A stretch of DNA of 64,000 bases. It comes from Streptomyces sp. NBC_01775. GTDB taxonomy: Bacteria; Actinomycetota; Actinomycetes; Streptomycetales; Streptomycetaceae. Numbering within the stretch: the first letter of the stretch is position 1; each line of letters begins with the position of its first letter. The notes beneath the pieces are model-generated. The model searched no databases and had not been told where the DNA came from. It saw only the letters and a program-made list of their open reading frames with translations. The stretch spans positions 1,984,001 to 2,048,000 of the forward strand of contig NZ_CP109104.1 of the NCBI RefSeq assembly GCF_035917675.1, in the 5' to 3' direction. The position numbers and the translations under genes were made by a program. Shown here in pieces: positions 44,652 through 52,198 of this stretch.

Positions 44652-45662
44652 CTACCGCGTTCCGCGCGCGGTGTACTTCTCCAGCCTCGGCACCTGGTCC
44701 CGCGTGACGATCTCGGGCCCGGTCAGCACCGGTTTTCCGCCGCCCAGGGCGTTGGCGTTGTAGCGGTGGAGCCAGAGCAGGTCCACCGCCTCGTAACCCT
44801 GGAGGTAGGGCTGCTGGTCGACGGCGAAGCCGATGCGCTTGGCCTTCAGCTCCTTGACGACCTGCGCGTTCAGGTCGAACGTGTCGACCTCGGCGTCGCT
44901 GCCCGCCTTCTCCTTGGCCTTGGCCGAGGTGGCGGCGAAGGGGGCACCCAGCGTGATGACGGAGTCGATGTCCTTGTCCGACTGGAGCTTGGCCTCCACG
45001 GACGACTGGACGCCGGGCATGCTGGTGCCGTCCACGTTCACCGTGTCCAGGTCGCCGTCGAAGGTCTTCTTCGCCCCCTCGCAGCGCTCCTCCAGCGAGA
45101 CATTGCCCTGCTCATGGATGACGCACAGCGCCTTCTTCTTCTTGCGCTTGTTGAGCTGCTCGCCCACCGCCTCGCCCGCGACGGCCTCGTCCTGGCCGAT
45201 GTGGGTGAGAGCGCCGACCTCGGTGGAGTACTGCGCACCGGAGTTGATCGTGATGACCGGAATGCCGGCCTTGACCGCCTTGCGGATCACGGACTTGAGG
45301 GCGTCCGGCTTCGCGAGAGTGACGATGAGCCCGTCCACCTTCTTGTCAATGGCCGACTGCACCAGCTGGGCCTGCTGGCCCGCCTCCTTGTTGTTGGAGT
45401 AGTCGAAGCGGACGTTGTCCTTGCGGGCCGCCTGCTTGGCCCCGCTTTGGACGATGTCCCAGAAGGTGTCGCCCTCGCCCGAGTGCGTCACCATGGCGAT
45501 CGTCAGCCGCGGGGTGTCCACGCCCTTGCCGCCGCGTCCGCCTCCGCCGTCGTCGTCCTCGCTCTTCTTGCCGCCCGAGCCGCTGCACGCGCTCGCGCTC
45601 GCCATGACGACCACCGCTGCTGTGAGGGCTGCCGCCCTGAGTGCCGTACGTCTGTGCGTCAT
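44652..45662 (-). CDS. Sugar ABC substrate-binding lipoprotein, copy B (tandem paralogue)
   Basis: 336 residues, lipobox SASACSG (Cys 26), then a KKSEDDDGGGGRGG linker. The ligand-binding domain is alignable end to end with copy A and shares long identical blocks (SSVEAKLQSDK, AVDQQPYLQGYEAVDLLWLHR). Differences cluster in loops, e.g. NSGAQYSTEVGAL versus NSGQEESRSFGAL, so ligand range or affinity may differ. Both are ahead of one permease and one ATPase. ATG 45662. Confidence 0.9.
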   Translation of the reverse strand: MTHRRTALRAAALTAAVVVMASASACSGSGGKKSEDDDGGGGRGGKGVDTPRLTIAMVTHSGEGDTFWDIVQSGAKQAARKDNVRFDYSNNKEAGQQAQLVQSAIDKKVDGLIVTLAKPDALKSVIRKAVKAGIPVITINSGAQYSTEVGALTHIGQDEAVAGEAVGEQLNKRKKKKALCVIHEQGNVSLEERCEGAKKTFDGDLDTVNVDGTSMPGVQSSVEAKLQSDKDIDSVITLGAPFAATSAKAKEKAGSDAEVDTFDLNAQVVKELKAKRIGFAVDQQPYLQGYEAVDLLWLHRYNANALGGGKPVLTGPEIVTRDQVPRLEKYTARGTR

Positions 45663-45737
45663 GGGCGAGTTGTAGCGGGGCGCCTGGTGGCCGTCAATGC
45701 ACTTGACCCCGGCCTTGCCCTTTCACCGATTCTTTCG

Positions 45738-45775
45738 GGGGGCTCCTCCCCCAGCCTCCGGCCGGGGGGACCCCC
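45738..45775. repeat. Palindromic repeat unit, copy 2
   Basis: Its first 29 bases match copy 1 read in reverse, with a few changes at the end; the outer GGGGG/CCCCC stem remains. It lies between the GntR gene and the binding protein gene, so it may separate their transcripts. Confidence 0.55.
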
Positions 45776-45821
45776 ACCCAAGCCCCCCCCCGGGTCCTCA
45801 AGCGCCGGACGGGCTGGACTC

Positions 45822-46577
45822 TCAGGGCCGCACCAAAAGCTGGAATTCGAAGGAGTAGCGGGAGGCGCGGTACAGGTGTGAGCCGTATTCCACCGGGCGG
45901 CCCGTGTCGTCGTACGTCGTGCGCTGCATCGTCAGCACCGGAGCGCCCTCCGGCTCGCCCAGCAGCTCGCCCTCCCGGGCGTCGGCGACCCGCGCGCCGA
46001 CGGTCTGCCGCGCCGAGTGCAGCGTCACCCCCGCGCCCCGCATCAGCCGGTAGAGCCCCGTGGTCTCCAGCTCGTCCTGTTCCAGGGACAGCAGGTCCAC
46101 CGGCAGGTGGTTGCACAGGTATGCCATCGGCTCGCCGTGCGTCAGCCGCAGCCGCTCCACCCTTCGTACTTCTGTGCCCTCCGGGACGGCCAGCGCGACG
46201 GCGACCTCCGCCGTGGCCTCCTCCGTACCCTGCCGCAGCACCCGGGTGGCGGGGCGCTGTCCGGCCGCCTCCAGGTCGTCATAAAGGCTGCTCAGCTCCA
46301 TGGGGCGCTTGACCTGGCTGTGCACGACCTGCGTGCCGATGCCCCGGCGCCGCACCAGCAGCCCCTTGTCGACCAGCGACTGGATGGCCTGACGGACCGT
46401 GGGGCGGGAGAGGCCGAGGCGTCCGGCCAGCTCGATCTCGTTGCCCAGGAGGCTGCCAGGGGCGAGCTGTCCGCGCTCGACGGCGGACTCCAGCTGCTGG
46501 GAGAGCTGGAAGTAGAGCGGGACGGGGCTCGCACGGTCCACACTGAGCTGGAGGTCCACCGGATCATTCTTGGCCAC
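45822..46577 (-). CDS. GntR-family (HutC-type) transcriptional regulator
   Basis: 251 residues. wHTH (VPLYFQLSQQLESAVERGQLAPGSLLGNEIELAGRLGLSRPTVRQAIQSLVDKGLLVRRRGIGTQV) and UTRA domain (about 92-245, EVRRVERLRLTHGEPMAYLCNHLP, GAPVLTMQRTTYDDTGRPVEY). GTG start 46577 with only a short run after a TACGCT box, so the mRNA may be leaderless. Divergent from the Gfo/Idh dehydrogenase and just upstream of the sugar transport operon, both plausible targets. Confidence 0.88.
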   Translation of the reverse strand: MAKNDPVDLQLSVDRASPVPLYFQLSQQLESAVERGQLAPGSLLGNEIELAGRLGLSRPTVRQAIQSLVDKGLLVRRRGIGTQVVHSQVKRPMELSSLYDDLEAAGQRPATRVLRQGTEEATAEVAVALAVPEGTEVRRVERLRLTHGEPMAYLCNHLPVDLLSLEQDELETTGLYRLMRGAGVTLHSARQTVGARVADAREGELLGEPEGAPVLTMQRTTYDDTGRPVEYGSHLYRASRYSFEFQLLVRP

Positions 46578-46648
46578 GTGGGGAGCGTAGTGGTCTTCCG
46601 TGCCGCCGGAAACCGTACGTTCGATTGTCAGGACGAAACGACAACACG

Positions 46649-46677
46649 TTGACAGGGCCGCACAGCCACGCCAGCGT
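46649..46677 (+). promoter_or_regulatory. Leaderless promoter of the Gfo/Idh gene
   Basis: A perfect -35 TTGACA (46649-46654), 17 bases, then CAGCGT (46672-46677). The start of transcription falls at about 46684, the A of the ATG, and no ribosome site is present. Confidence 0.6.
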
Positions 46678-46683
46678 ATTGCC

Positions 46684-47757
46684 ATGCGCATCGGACTCAT
46701 CGGAACCGGCCGGATCGGCACCTTGCACGCCCGCACGCTCAGCGCGCACCCGGAAGTGACCGAGCTGGTGGTCGCCGACGCGGATCCCATGCGGGCCGTC
46801 GAGGTCGCCGCAGCGCTGGACGCGACGCCGGTGCCGACCGTCGCCGAGCTGTTCTCGCTGGACATCCACGCCGTGGTGATCGCCTCCGCCACCGCCTCGC
46901 ACGCCGAGCTGATCCGCACCGCGGCCGAGCGTGGCCTGCCGGTCTTCTGCGAGAAGCCCGTCGCCCTCGACCTGGCCGGCACCCGCGAGGCCCTGCACGC
47001 CGTGGAAGAGGCGGGCACCCTGTTGCAGATCGGCTTCATGCGGCGCTTCGACGCGGGCTACACGGCCGCGCGCGAGGCCGTACGCGCCGGGCGCCTGGGC
47101 AGGCTGCACACGGTGCGCGCCCTCACCTCCGACCCGGCGCCGCCGCCCGCCGCCTACCTCCCGCTCTCCGGAGGGCTCTACCGCGACTGCCTGGTGCACG
47201 ACTTCGACGCGATCCGGTGGGTGACCGGCCGCGAGATCGTCTCGGTGTACGCGGCCGGCTCGCAGGCGGGCCCCGCCATGTTCGCCGAGGCCGGTGACGT
47301 GGACACGGCCGCCGCGCTGCTGACGCTGGACGACGGCACGCTGTGCACGGCGACGGCCACCCGCGTCAACGGGGCCGGGTACGACGTACGGATGGAGCTG
47401 GCCGGTGAGCGCGACCAGTTCGCGGTGGGGCTGGACGCGCGCACCCCGCTCACCTCGCTGGAGCCCACCGCGGCGCCCGCCCCCGGCAAGCCCTGGCCCG
47501 GCTTCCTCGACCGCTTCGGGCCGGCCTACGAGGCGGAGATCACCGCGTTCGTCAGGGCCCTGCGCGGGGAGATCCCCAACCCCTGCGACGGCCAGGAGGC
47601 GCTGGCGGCGCTGCTGGCGGCCGAAGCCTGCGAGCTGTCCCGCGCCACCAGCACCCCGGTGGAGGTCGCCACGCTGGCGACCCCGGCCCCGCTGGCCCCC
47701 CGCGAGGACGGCGACCGGCGCGGGGAGCGGCCCACCCCGCCCGTCACAAAGGCTTGA
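46684..47757 (+). CDS. Gfo/Idh/MocA-family dehydrogenase (inositol 2-dehydrogenase-like)
   Basis: 357 residues. Rossmann motif LIGTGRIGTLHA at the N-terminus, then VVIASATASHAELIRTAAERGLPVFCEKPVA with the catalytic Lys in EKP. The C-terminal domain has GFMRRFDAGY and YRDCLVHDFDAIRW (the Asp-x3-His catalytic pair). This matches myo-inositol dehydrogenases (IolG) and relatives. The 40-residue Pro/Arg tail is unusual. It may oxidise the sugar or cyclitol imported by the nearby ABC system. Convergent with the GNAT gene, 14-base overlap. Confidence 0.87.
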   Translation: MRIGLIGTGRIGTLHARTLSAHPEVTELVVADADPMRAVEVAAALDATPVPTVAELFSLDIHAVVIASATASHAELIRTAAERGLPVFCEKPVALDLAGTREALHAVEEAGTLLQIGFMRRFDAGYTAAREAVRAGRLGRLHTVRALTSDPAPPPAAYLPLSGGLYRDCLVHDFDAIRWVTGREIVSVYAAGSQAGPAMFAEAGDVDTAAALLTLDDGTLCTATATRVNGAGYDVRMELAGERDQFAVGLDARTPLTSLEPTAAPAPGKPWPGFLDRFGPAYEAEITAFVRALRGEIPNPCDGQEALAALLAAEACELSRATSTPVEVATLATPAPLAPREDGDRRGERPTPPVTKA

Positions 47758-48238
47758 CCATGAACACCCGGGCGTCGGCCACCCGGTGCGTGACACCGGC
47801 GCCGTCCTCGTAGAACCAGCAGTCGAGGTACGGCACGGAAGCGAGATAGCCCAGGCGCCGGTAGAGCGCGCTGGCGCGGGGATGGTTCTTCTCGACGCCC
47901 AGGCCGATGTCCGGGCAGCCGCGCCCGGTCGCGAGGCGCTCCGCCTCCCGGAGCAGCTTCGTGCCGATGCCCTGGGAGCGCAGGGTCTCGGGCCACGCCC
48001 CGAGGCCGTTCACCTCGGGACACACGGGGTGCGCAGCGCGCACCTCGGGCGCCGCGCACCCCTCCCAGCGGATCTCGCAGCTGCCGACGGGCCGCCCTTC
48101 GTCCCAGGCGACGAGGAAGGCGCCGCGCCCCTCCCGCTGCCGTGCGTAGCGGAGCCCGTGGTCGGCAGCCGCTCCGCGGAACGGTATGTGCTGGTCGAGG
48201 AGTTCGACGTCTTCTTCCCGGCACTGGCTGATCCTCAT
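47744..48238 (-). CDS. GNAT-family N-acetyltransferase
   Basis: 164 residues. LRSQGIGTKLLREAERLATGRG is the acetyl-CoA loop (motif A, Q/R-x-x-G-x-G/A type), and NHPRASALYRRLGYLA is motif B. The substrate is unknown. Start ATG 48238. Overlaps the convergent dehydrogenase end. Confidence 0.86.
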   Translation of the reverse strand: MRISQCREEDVELLDQHIPFRGAAADHGLRYARQREGRGAFLVAWDEGRPVGSCEIRWEGCAAPEVRAAHPVCPEVNGLGAWPETLRSQGIGTKLLREAERLATGRGCPDIGLGVEKNHPRASALYRRLGYLASVPYLDCWFYEDGAGVTHRVADARVFMVKPL

Positions 48239-48326
48239 ATGGGTACCCTAAGAGCTCCCCCCGGAGCGCTTACCGGGCCTCCACGAAGTCATCGCCGCAA
48301 GGCCCGCAGGTCCCCACCAAGGCCCC

Positions 48327-48464
48327 TCAGCCGAAGCGCACCGGCAGGCTCTTCACCCGGCGCGGCAGCAGCCCCTCACGCCACTCCGGCGCCGCCGCAC
48401 TTGCGTCCAGCTTGCGCAGCCGGGTGTGGTCGGGCGGGTCGGCCGTGAGCATGTGGACGGCTCG
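48327..48464 (-). pseudogene. Cytochrome P450 remnant with large internal deletion
   Basis: The minus frame reads HMLTADPPDHTRLRKL, the conserved N-terminal P450 stretch (DPPDHTRLR), and directly afterwards EWREGLLPRRVKSLPVRFG and a stop, the usual C-terminal LPVRF end. The about 300 residues between, with the I-helix and heme Cys, are missing. The reading frame is intact across the junction, so this is a clean in-frame deletion scar. Nothing else occupies 48239-48593. Confidence 0.65.
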
Positions 48465-48593
48465 GGGAGACGGCGTTGGCGACGGCATCCGGCGAGGCGC
48501 GGGTCCAGCCTTGGACCACCGGTCGTCCGTGCGCACCGCCCGCGCCGCCTCGTGTCCGACGATCGCATCCGGTCAGGGAGTTGGGCCGCGCGC

Positions 48594-49247
48594 TCAGGGC
48601 CGGAGGCCGGTGCGCTCCCCTGCGGGGACGGCGTCCTCCAGGCGCTGGAGGAGCTCGGTGACACGCTTGGCGACGGTCTCGCGGTCCCCCTCGGTGAGCG
48701 CGCCGCCCATGCCGCAGGCCGCGGCGCCCGCCGCGATCCACTCGGGGGCCGCCTCGACGGTGATGCCGCCGGTCGGCAGCACGGGGGCCTGCGGCAGCGC
48801 GGCGCGTACCTGGCGCAGCCAGCCGGGGCCGTGCGCGGAGGCGGGGAAGAGCTTGAGCGCGTCGGCGCCCAGCTCCAGCGCGTTGACCATCTCGGTGGGG
48901 CTGGCGACGCCGGGGAAGACGGGTACGCCGTAGCGGTGGCCGGTGCGTATGACCTCGGCGTCCAGGCTCGGCGAGACCAGGAACCTGGCACCCGCGTCGA
49001 CGGCGAGCCGGGCGGAGGCGCCGTCGAGCACCGTGCCCGCGCCGATCACCGAGTCGTCGCCGGTCTCGCGGCGCAGGGTGCTGATCGCCTCCAGCGCGTA
49101 CGGCGTGGTCAGCGAGATCTCCAGGCTGGTGATTCCGGCGGCGAGGAGGGTGTCGGCCAGCGCCGTCGCCTTCTCGTAGTTCTGCGCGCGAACGATGGCG
49201 AAGACGCGCTGTGCCAGCGCGGCCCTGGTGATCTCCCAGCGATACAC
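48594..49247 (-). CDS. eda: KDPG/KHG aldolase
   Basis: 217 residues, class I aldolase TIM barrel: LADTLLAAGITSLEISLTTP (Glu), VIGAGTVLDG, FPGVASPTEM, ALKLFPAS (Schiff-base Lys of Eda-type enzymes) and LPTGGITVEAAPEW. Cleaves 2-keto-3-deoxy-6-phosphogluconate to pyruvate and glyceraldehyde-3-phosphate. GTG 49247 follows the kinase by 35 bases, one operon. With the kinase it covers the end of uronate or sugar-acid breakdown. Confidence 0.9.
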   Translation of the reverse strand: MYRWEITRAALAQRVFAIVRAQNYEKATALADTLLAAGITSLEISLTTPYALEAISTLRRETGDDSVIGAGTVLDGASARLAVDAGARFLVSPSLDAEVIRTGHRYGVPVFPGVASPTEMVNALELGADALKLFPASAHGPGWLRQVRAALPQAPVLPTGGITVEAAPEWIAAGAAACGMGGALTEGDRETVAKRVTELLQRLEDAVPAGERTGLRP

Positions 49248-49282
49248 GGCAAGTTCGCCGCCTCTCTTGTTCAGTTGGGTTG

Positions 49283-50251
49283 TCAGCGGTGCACCGGATC
49301 GGTGCCCCGGACAAAGGCGTTGAGCGCCCGGTCGCGGGCCGCGGCGGTGGGCAGTCCGTCGGTGTCACCCGGTGCCTGGATGACCAACGCTGCCACACAC
49401 GCCGCCTCCGCGAGGGCGCTCGACTGGTCGAGTCCGCGCAGCCGTGCGGACAGCCAGCCGGCGGCGAACGCGTCGCCCGCGCCCACGGGGTCGGTCACGG
49501 GCACATCGAAGGGCTCCTGCACCCACTGCCCTTCGGTGCTGTGCGCGACGACGCTGTGGTCGCGCCGCTTGACCACGACCGTGCTGGCCCGGCCGAGGGT
49601 CAGCAGTGCCTTGGCTCCTTCGTCCGGCCCGGCGCCCAGCAGCAGCTCCAGCTCGTCCTCCCCCGCGAGGACGAGATCGGCTTCGCGCAGCAGGGGCCCG
49701 ACGCGGCGTATCCACTCGTGCTCGCTGCCCAGCTTGCGGCGCACGTTGGGGTCGAACGAGACGGCGGCGCCCGCCTGTCTGGCGCGCTCGACGAGGGTGT
49801 GCGTGGCCTGTTCGGCGGACTCGGAGAGCATGGGGGTGATGCCGGTCACGTGCACCAGCCGCACCCCGGCCAGGGCTTCGGGGGTGATCTGCGCGGGGCT
49901 GAGCAGTGAGGCGGCGGAGCCCGTGCGGTAGTACTGCACGTCGATGGAGCGCTGGGGGTGGCTGTCGCGCAGCAGCAATCCGGTGGGTGACTCGGGGTCC
50001 ATCTCGGCGCAGGAGACGTCGACTCCGTCGGCGCGCAGCTCGCGCAGCACGGCCTCGCCCGCCGGGTCGTCCCCGACGCGGCCGATCCACCGCGCCCAGT
50101 GCCCCAGCCGCGCGAGGCCGGAGGCGACGTTGGATTCGGCGCCGGCCACGGAACGGCGGAAGTGCGTGGCGCGTTCGAGAGGAAGGCCGGGTTCGGCGAG
50201 CATCAGCAGCATTGCCTCACCGCATGTAACTGCCTCCGGGCCGTTTCTCAC
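49283..50251 (-). CDS. PfkB-family sugar kinase (2-keto-3-deoxygluconate kinase-like)
   Basis: 322 residues. CGEAMLLMLAEPG start, VAGAESNVASGLARLG substrate loop, FDPNVRRKL strand and the C-terminal PVTDPVGAGDAFAAGWL with the catalytic Asp (GAGD). The YYRTGSAASLL segment fits KdgK-like enzymes. With KDPG aldolase downstream the likely step is KDG to KDPG. GTG 50251 follows GGGGAG at 6 bases. Confidence 0.88.
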   Translation of the reverse strand: MRNGPEAVTCGEAMLLMLAEPGLPLERATHFRRSVAGAESNVASGLARLGHWARWIGRVGDDPAGEAVLRELRADGVDVSCAEMDPESPTGLLLRDSHPQRSIDVQYYRTGSAASLLSPAQITPEALAGVRLVHVTGITPMLSESAEQATHTLVERARQAGAAVSFDPNVRRKLGSEHEWIRRVGPLLREADLVLAGEDELELLLGAGPDEGAKALLTLGRASTVVVKRRDHSVVAHSTEGQWVQEPFDVPVTDPVGAGDAFAAGWLSARLRGLDQSSALAEAACVAALVIQAPGDTDGLPTAAARDRALNAFVRGTDPVHR

Positions 50252-50252
50252 C

Positions 50253-50305
50253 GGTAACTCCCCATATCTACCGCCGATGCATCACTCTCTGTGGGGAACG
50301 TTACC
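50253..50305 (-). promoter_or_regulatory. kdgK promoter with inverted GGTAAC/GTTACC sites
   Basis: GGTAACTCCCCA (50253-50264) and TGGGGAACGTTACC (50292-50305) form an imperfect inverted repeat around a TAGATA -10-like box. It may be the operator for a regulator of the KDG kinase-aldolase operon. Confidence 0.4.
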
Positions 50306-50340
50306 CGCTCAGAGCCACAAAGCCACCCCCGGGGGCCGCT

Positions 50341-50387
50341 CCCCTTCGGGAAACTCCCGGAAACCCCGGGGAGGTTTCCCGAAGGGG
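50341..50387. repeat. 14-bp inverted repeat with 19-base loop
   Basis: CCCCTTCGGGAAAC (50341-50354) pairs perfectly with GTTTCCCGAAGGGG (50374-50387). It lies upstream of the KDG kinase on one side and beyond the RNase terminator on the other. May be a structural element or a second terminator. Confidence 0.5.
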
Positions 50388-50432
50388 GGCGGGCCCGCGG
50401 GAAAACGGGGAGGGAGACGCTACACGCAAAAC

Positions 50433-50461
50433 GGCCGCCGCTCCCTCTCGGAGCGGCGGCC
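50433..50461 (-). terminator. Factor-independent terminator of the RNase gene
   Basis: GGCCGCCGCTCC (50433-50444) and GGAGCGGCGGCC (50450-50461) enclose a 5-base loop. Reading the minus strand, the stem is followed by GTTTTGCG. It lies 27 bases after the RNase stop. Confidence 0.75.
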
Positions 50462-50487
50462 GGCTGCCCGTTGTGCGCGGGCGCGGG

Positions 50488-50910
50488 TCAGCAGGAGTAG
50501 TCGACCAGATCGAACGACGCGTAGTGGTCGGCGGTGTAGTAGTCCTCCTGCTCCTTGTCGCCCGTGACGATGCGGCGGGCGCCCCGGTCGTCCGAGCCGG
50601 GGGTCTTGACGGTGTACTCGTGGTAGTAGCCCTGGCTCTGGTCCGGCAGGATGCCCTCGCGGTTCTGGAAGACGGTGCCGTCCTGCGGGTAGGGGTAGGG
50701 GCCGCCCTTCTCGATCAGGTCGAGGGTGTCGTGCGCCTCGGCCGGCAGCTTGGACTGGCAGATGTCGCCGACGTCCTGGACGGAGACCGTCGCCGCCGCC
50801 GTGGGGGGCGGTGCGGCGGTGGCCGTGGTGAGGGCGGGGGCGCCGAGGAGAAGGGTGGCGGTGAGAGCGCCCAGTGCTCCGGCGCGTGCGATGCGTGGGG
50901 GGAATCTCAT
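50488..50910 (-). CDS. Secreted guanyl-specific ribonuclease, RNase Sa family
   Basis: 140 residues: Sec signal of about 32 (ALGALTATLLLGAPALTTATAA), a short spacer, then a domain that follows RNase Sa throughout: ICQSKLPAEAHDTLDLIEKGGP, FQNREGILP, YYHEYTVKTPG (catalytic Glu), ARRIVTG (Arg) and DHYASFDL (His), with the Cys pair of CQS and DYSC for the disulfide. It cuts RNA after G outside the cell. Start 50910 chosen because the signal peptide begins there; ATG 50940 is in frame. No barstar-like inhibitor gene is nearby. Confidence 0.93.
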   Translation of the reverse strand: MRFPPRIARAGALGALTATLLLGAPALTTATAAPPPTAAATVSVQDVGDICQSKLPAEAHDTLDLIEKGGPYPYPQDGTVFQNREGILPDQSQGYYHEYTVKTPGSDDRGARRIVTGDKEQEDYYTADHYASFDLVDYSC

Positions 50911-50997
50911 GCCATCTATCGTGACGCGCGTAGATGACATGTCAACGCCAAGTACCGTTGTTTTTCCGTTTGTTCACGCCGGCGTTCCCGGTGGAGC

Positions 50998-51037
50998 CCG
51001 CGCCGCGGGGAGGACGCGCGTCAGCCCCGCGGCGCGG
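50998..51037 (-). terminator. Hairpin after allantoicase
   Basis: CCGCGCCGCGGGG (50998-51010) pairs perfectly with CCCCGCGGCGCGG (51025-51037). It begins 10 bases after the allantoicase stop. No T-run. Confidence 0.6.
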
Positions 51038-51046
51038 AGCGGGACC

Positions 51047-52198
51047 TCAGCCCAGCTCGGCGTAGCGGGCCGTCAGACGCCTGACGCCCTCGGAGGTGAG
51101 CGAGCCGTGCAGGCGCAGCCGGGCCACGCCGCCGTCGGGAAAGATGTCCAGGCGTACATGGGTGACCGCCGGAGCGTCCGTGAGCAGGAAGCGGTGGACG
51201 GTGTCGGGCTGGAGGCGGGTACGGGGCAGCAGTTCGACCCACTCGCCGCTCTCCGCGCTCTCCCCGCTCTCCGCGTTCTTGCCGACGAGGCTCGCCCAGC
51301 CCGCCGAATTGCCCTTGTAGCAGGCGGTGTCGATCTCCACGGCGCGCACGAGGCCCTGCCCGGCGAGGGCGTAGCTCAGCCAGTCGTGGCCGTCGTCGCG
51401 GCGGCGGCGGGTCTCCCAGCCCTCGTCCATCTTCTGCGAGCGGCCGGGCAGCACGGTGTGTACCGGCGGCGAGAAGAAGCGGTCGGAGGCGTCCTCGGCC
51501 CGGCCGCCGTTCTCCAGCGCCAGCAGGTCGAAGGTGCCGAGCGCGGTCAGCCACGCCGGGTCGGGCACGACCTCGCCGTACACCCGCAGGCGCGCGATGC
51601 CGCCGTCGGGATACTGCCGCACCCGCAGGTGGGTGAAGCGGCGCTCCTCGGTGACGGCGAAGCCGTTGGCCGCGTGGCCGCCGACCGCCGTCCTGGGCAC
51701 GAGCGTCGTCCACTTCACGTCGTCCGCGAGCAGCTCCTCGGGCGAGGGCGTGCCGGGCACGGAGGTGGCCTCGACCGAGACCGCCTGGGGGTAGTTGCCG
51801 CGAAAGTGCGCGGTGTCCACGAGCAGGCCCCGGACGACGCCGGGGGCGCCTAGCCGTACGAGCGCCCAGTCGTGGTCGTCGGCGGCGGGGTGGGGCCGCT
51901 CGGCGGAGAGGCCGCGCCTGCGGCGGGTCTCCCAGCCGTCCATGACCTTGCCCTTGTGCGCGAACGCCGTCGGGTCGAACTCGGGCCTGCCGGGCTTGAG
52001 GAGGTTCTCGCGCTCGGCGAAGAACTCGTCGTTGGCGGCGATGACAGTGGCGCCCAGCCTGCGGTCGGCCAGGTCGGGAAGGTGGGCGAAGGGAAGCCCG
52101 GCTTCCGGGGCGCGGTAGTCGGCGTAGGTGTCGCCCCCGTCGTAGGGCTCCGCGTCTCCGGTGTAGCTGGGAACACCCGCGGTCGTCGCCGCTGTCAT
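51047..52198 (-). CDS. alc: Allantoicase
   Basis: 383 residues built from two repeats of the allantoicase beta domain: residues 60-200 (KGKVMDGWETRRRR, DWALVRLGAPGVVRGLLVDTAHFRGNYP) and 225-380 (KMDEGWETRRRR, LVRAVEIDTACYKGNSAG). Both carry the paired W-E-T-R-R-R and D-T-x-x-x-x-G-N signatures. It splits allantoate into ureidoglycolate and urea. The second repeat has an ESGESAESGEW loop expansion. ATG 52198 overlaps the allB stop by one base, RBS AGAGGA. Confidence 0.93.
   Translation of the reverse strand: MTAATTAGVPSYTGDAEPYDGGDTYADYRAPEAGLPFAHLPDLADRRLGATVIAANDEFFAERENLLKPGRPEFDPTAFAHKGKVMDGWETRRRRGLSAERPHPAADDHDWALVRLGAPGVVRGLLVDTAHFRGNYPQAVSVEATSVPGTPSPEELLADDVKWTTLVPRTAVGGHAANGFAVTEERRFTHLRVRQYPDGGIARLRVYGEVVPDPAWLTALGTFDLLALENGGRAEDASDRFFSPPVHTVLPGRSQKMDEGWETRRRRDDGHDWLSYALAGQGLVRAVEIDTACYKGNSAGWASLVGKNAESGESAESGEWVELLPRTRLQPDTVHRFLLTDAPAVTHVRLDIFPDGGVARLRLHGSLTSEGVRRLTARYAELG

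Noticed and set aside
38102..47757. A secondary-metabolite gene cluster
   Set aside because: No polyketide, peptide synthetase or terpene core gene is present; the genes are transport and primary catabolism.
50341..50461. A CRISPR array or IS end
   Set aside because: There are only two unrelated hairpins, with no repeated spacer-like spacing and no transposase nearby; they fit terminators.
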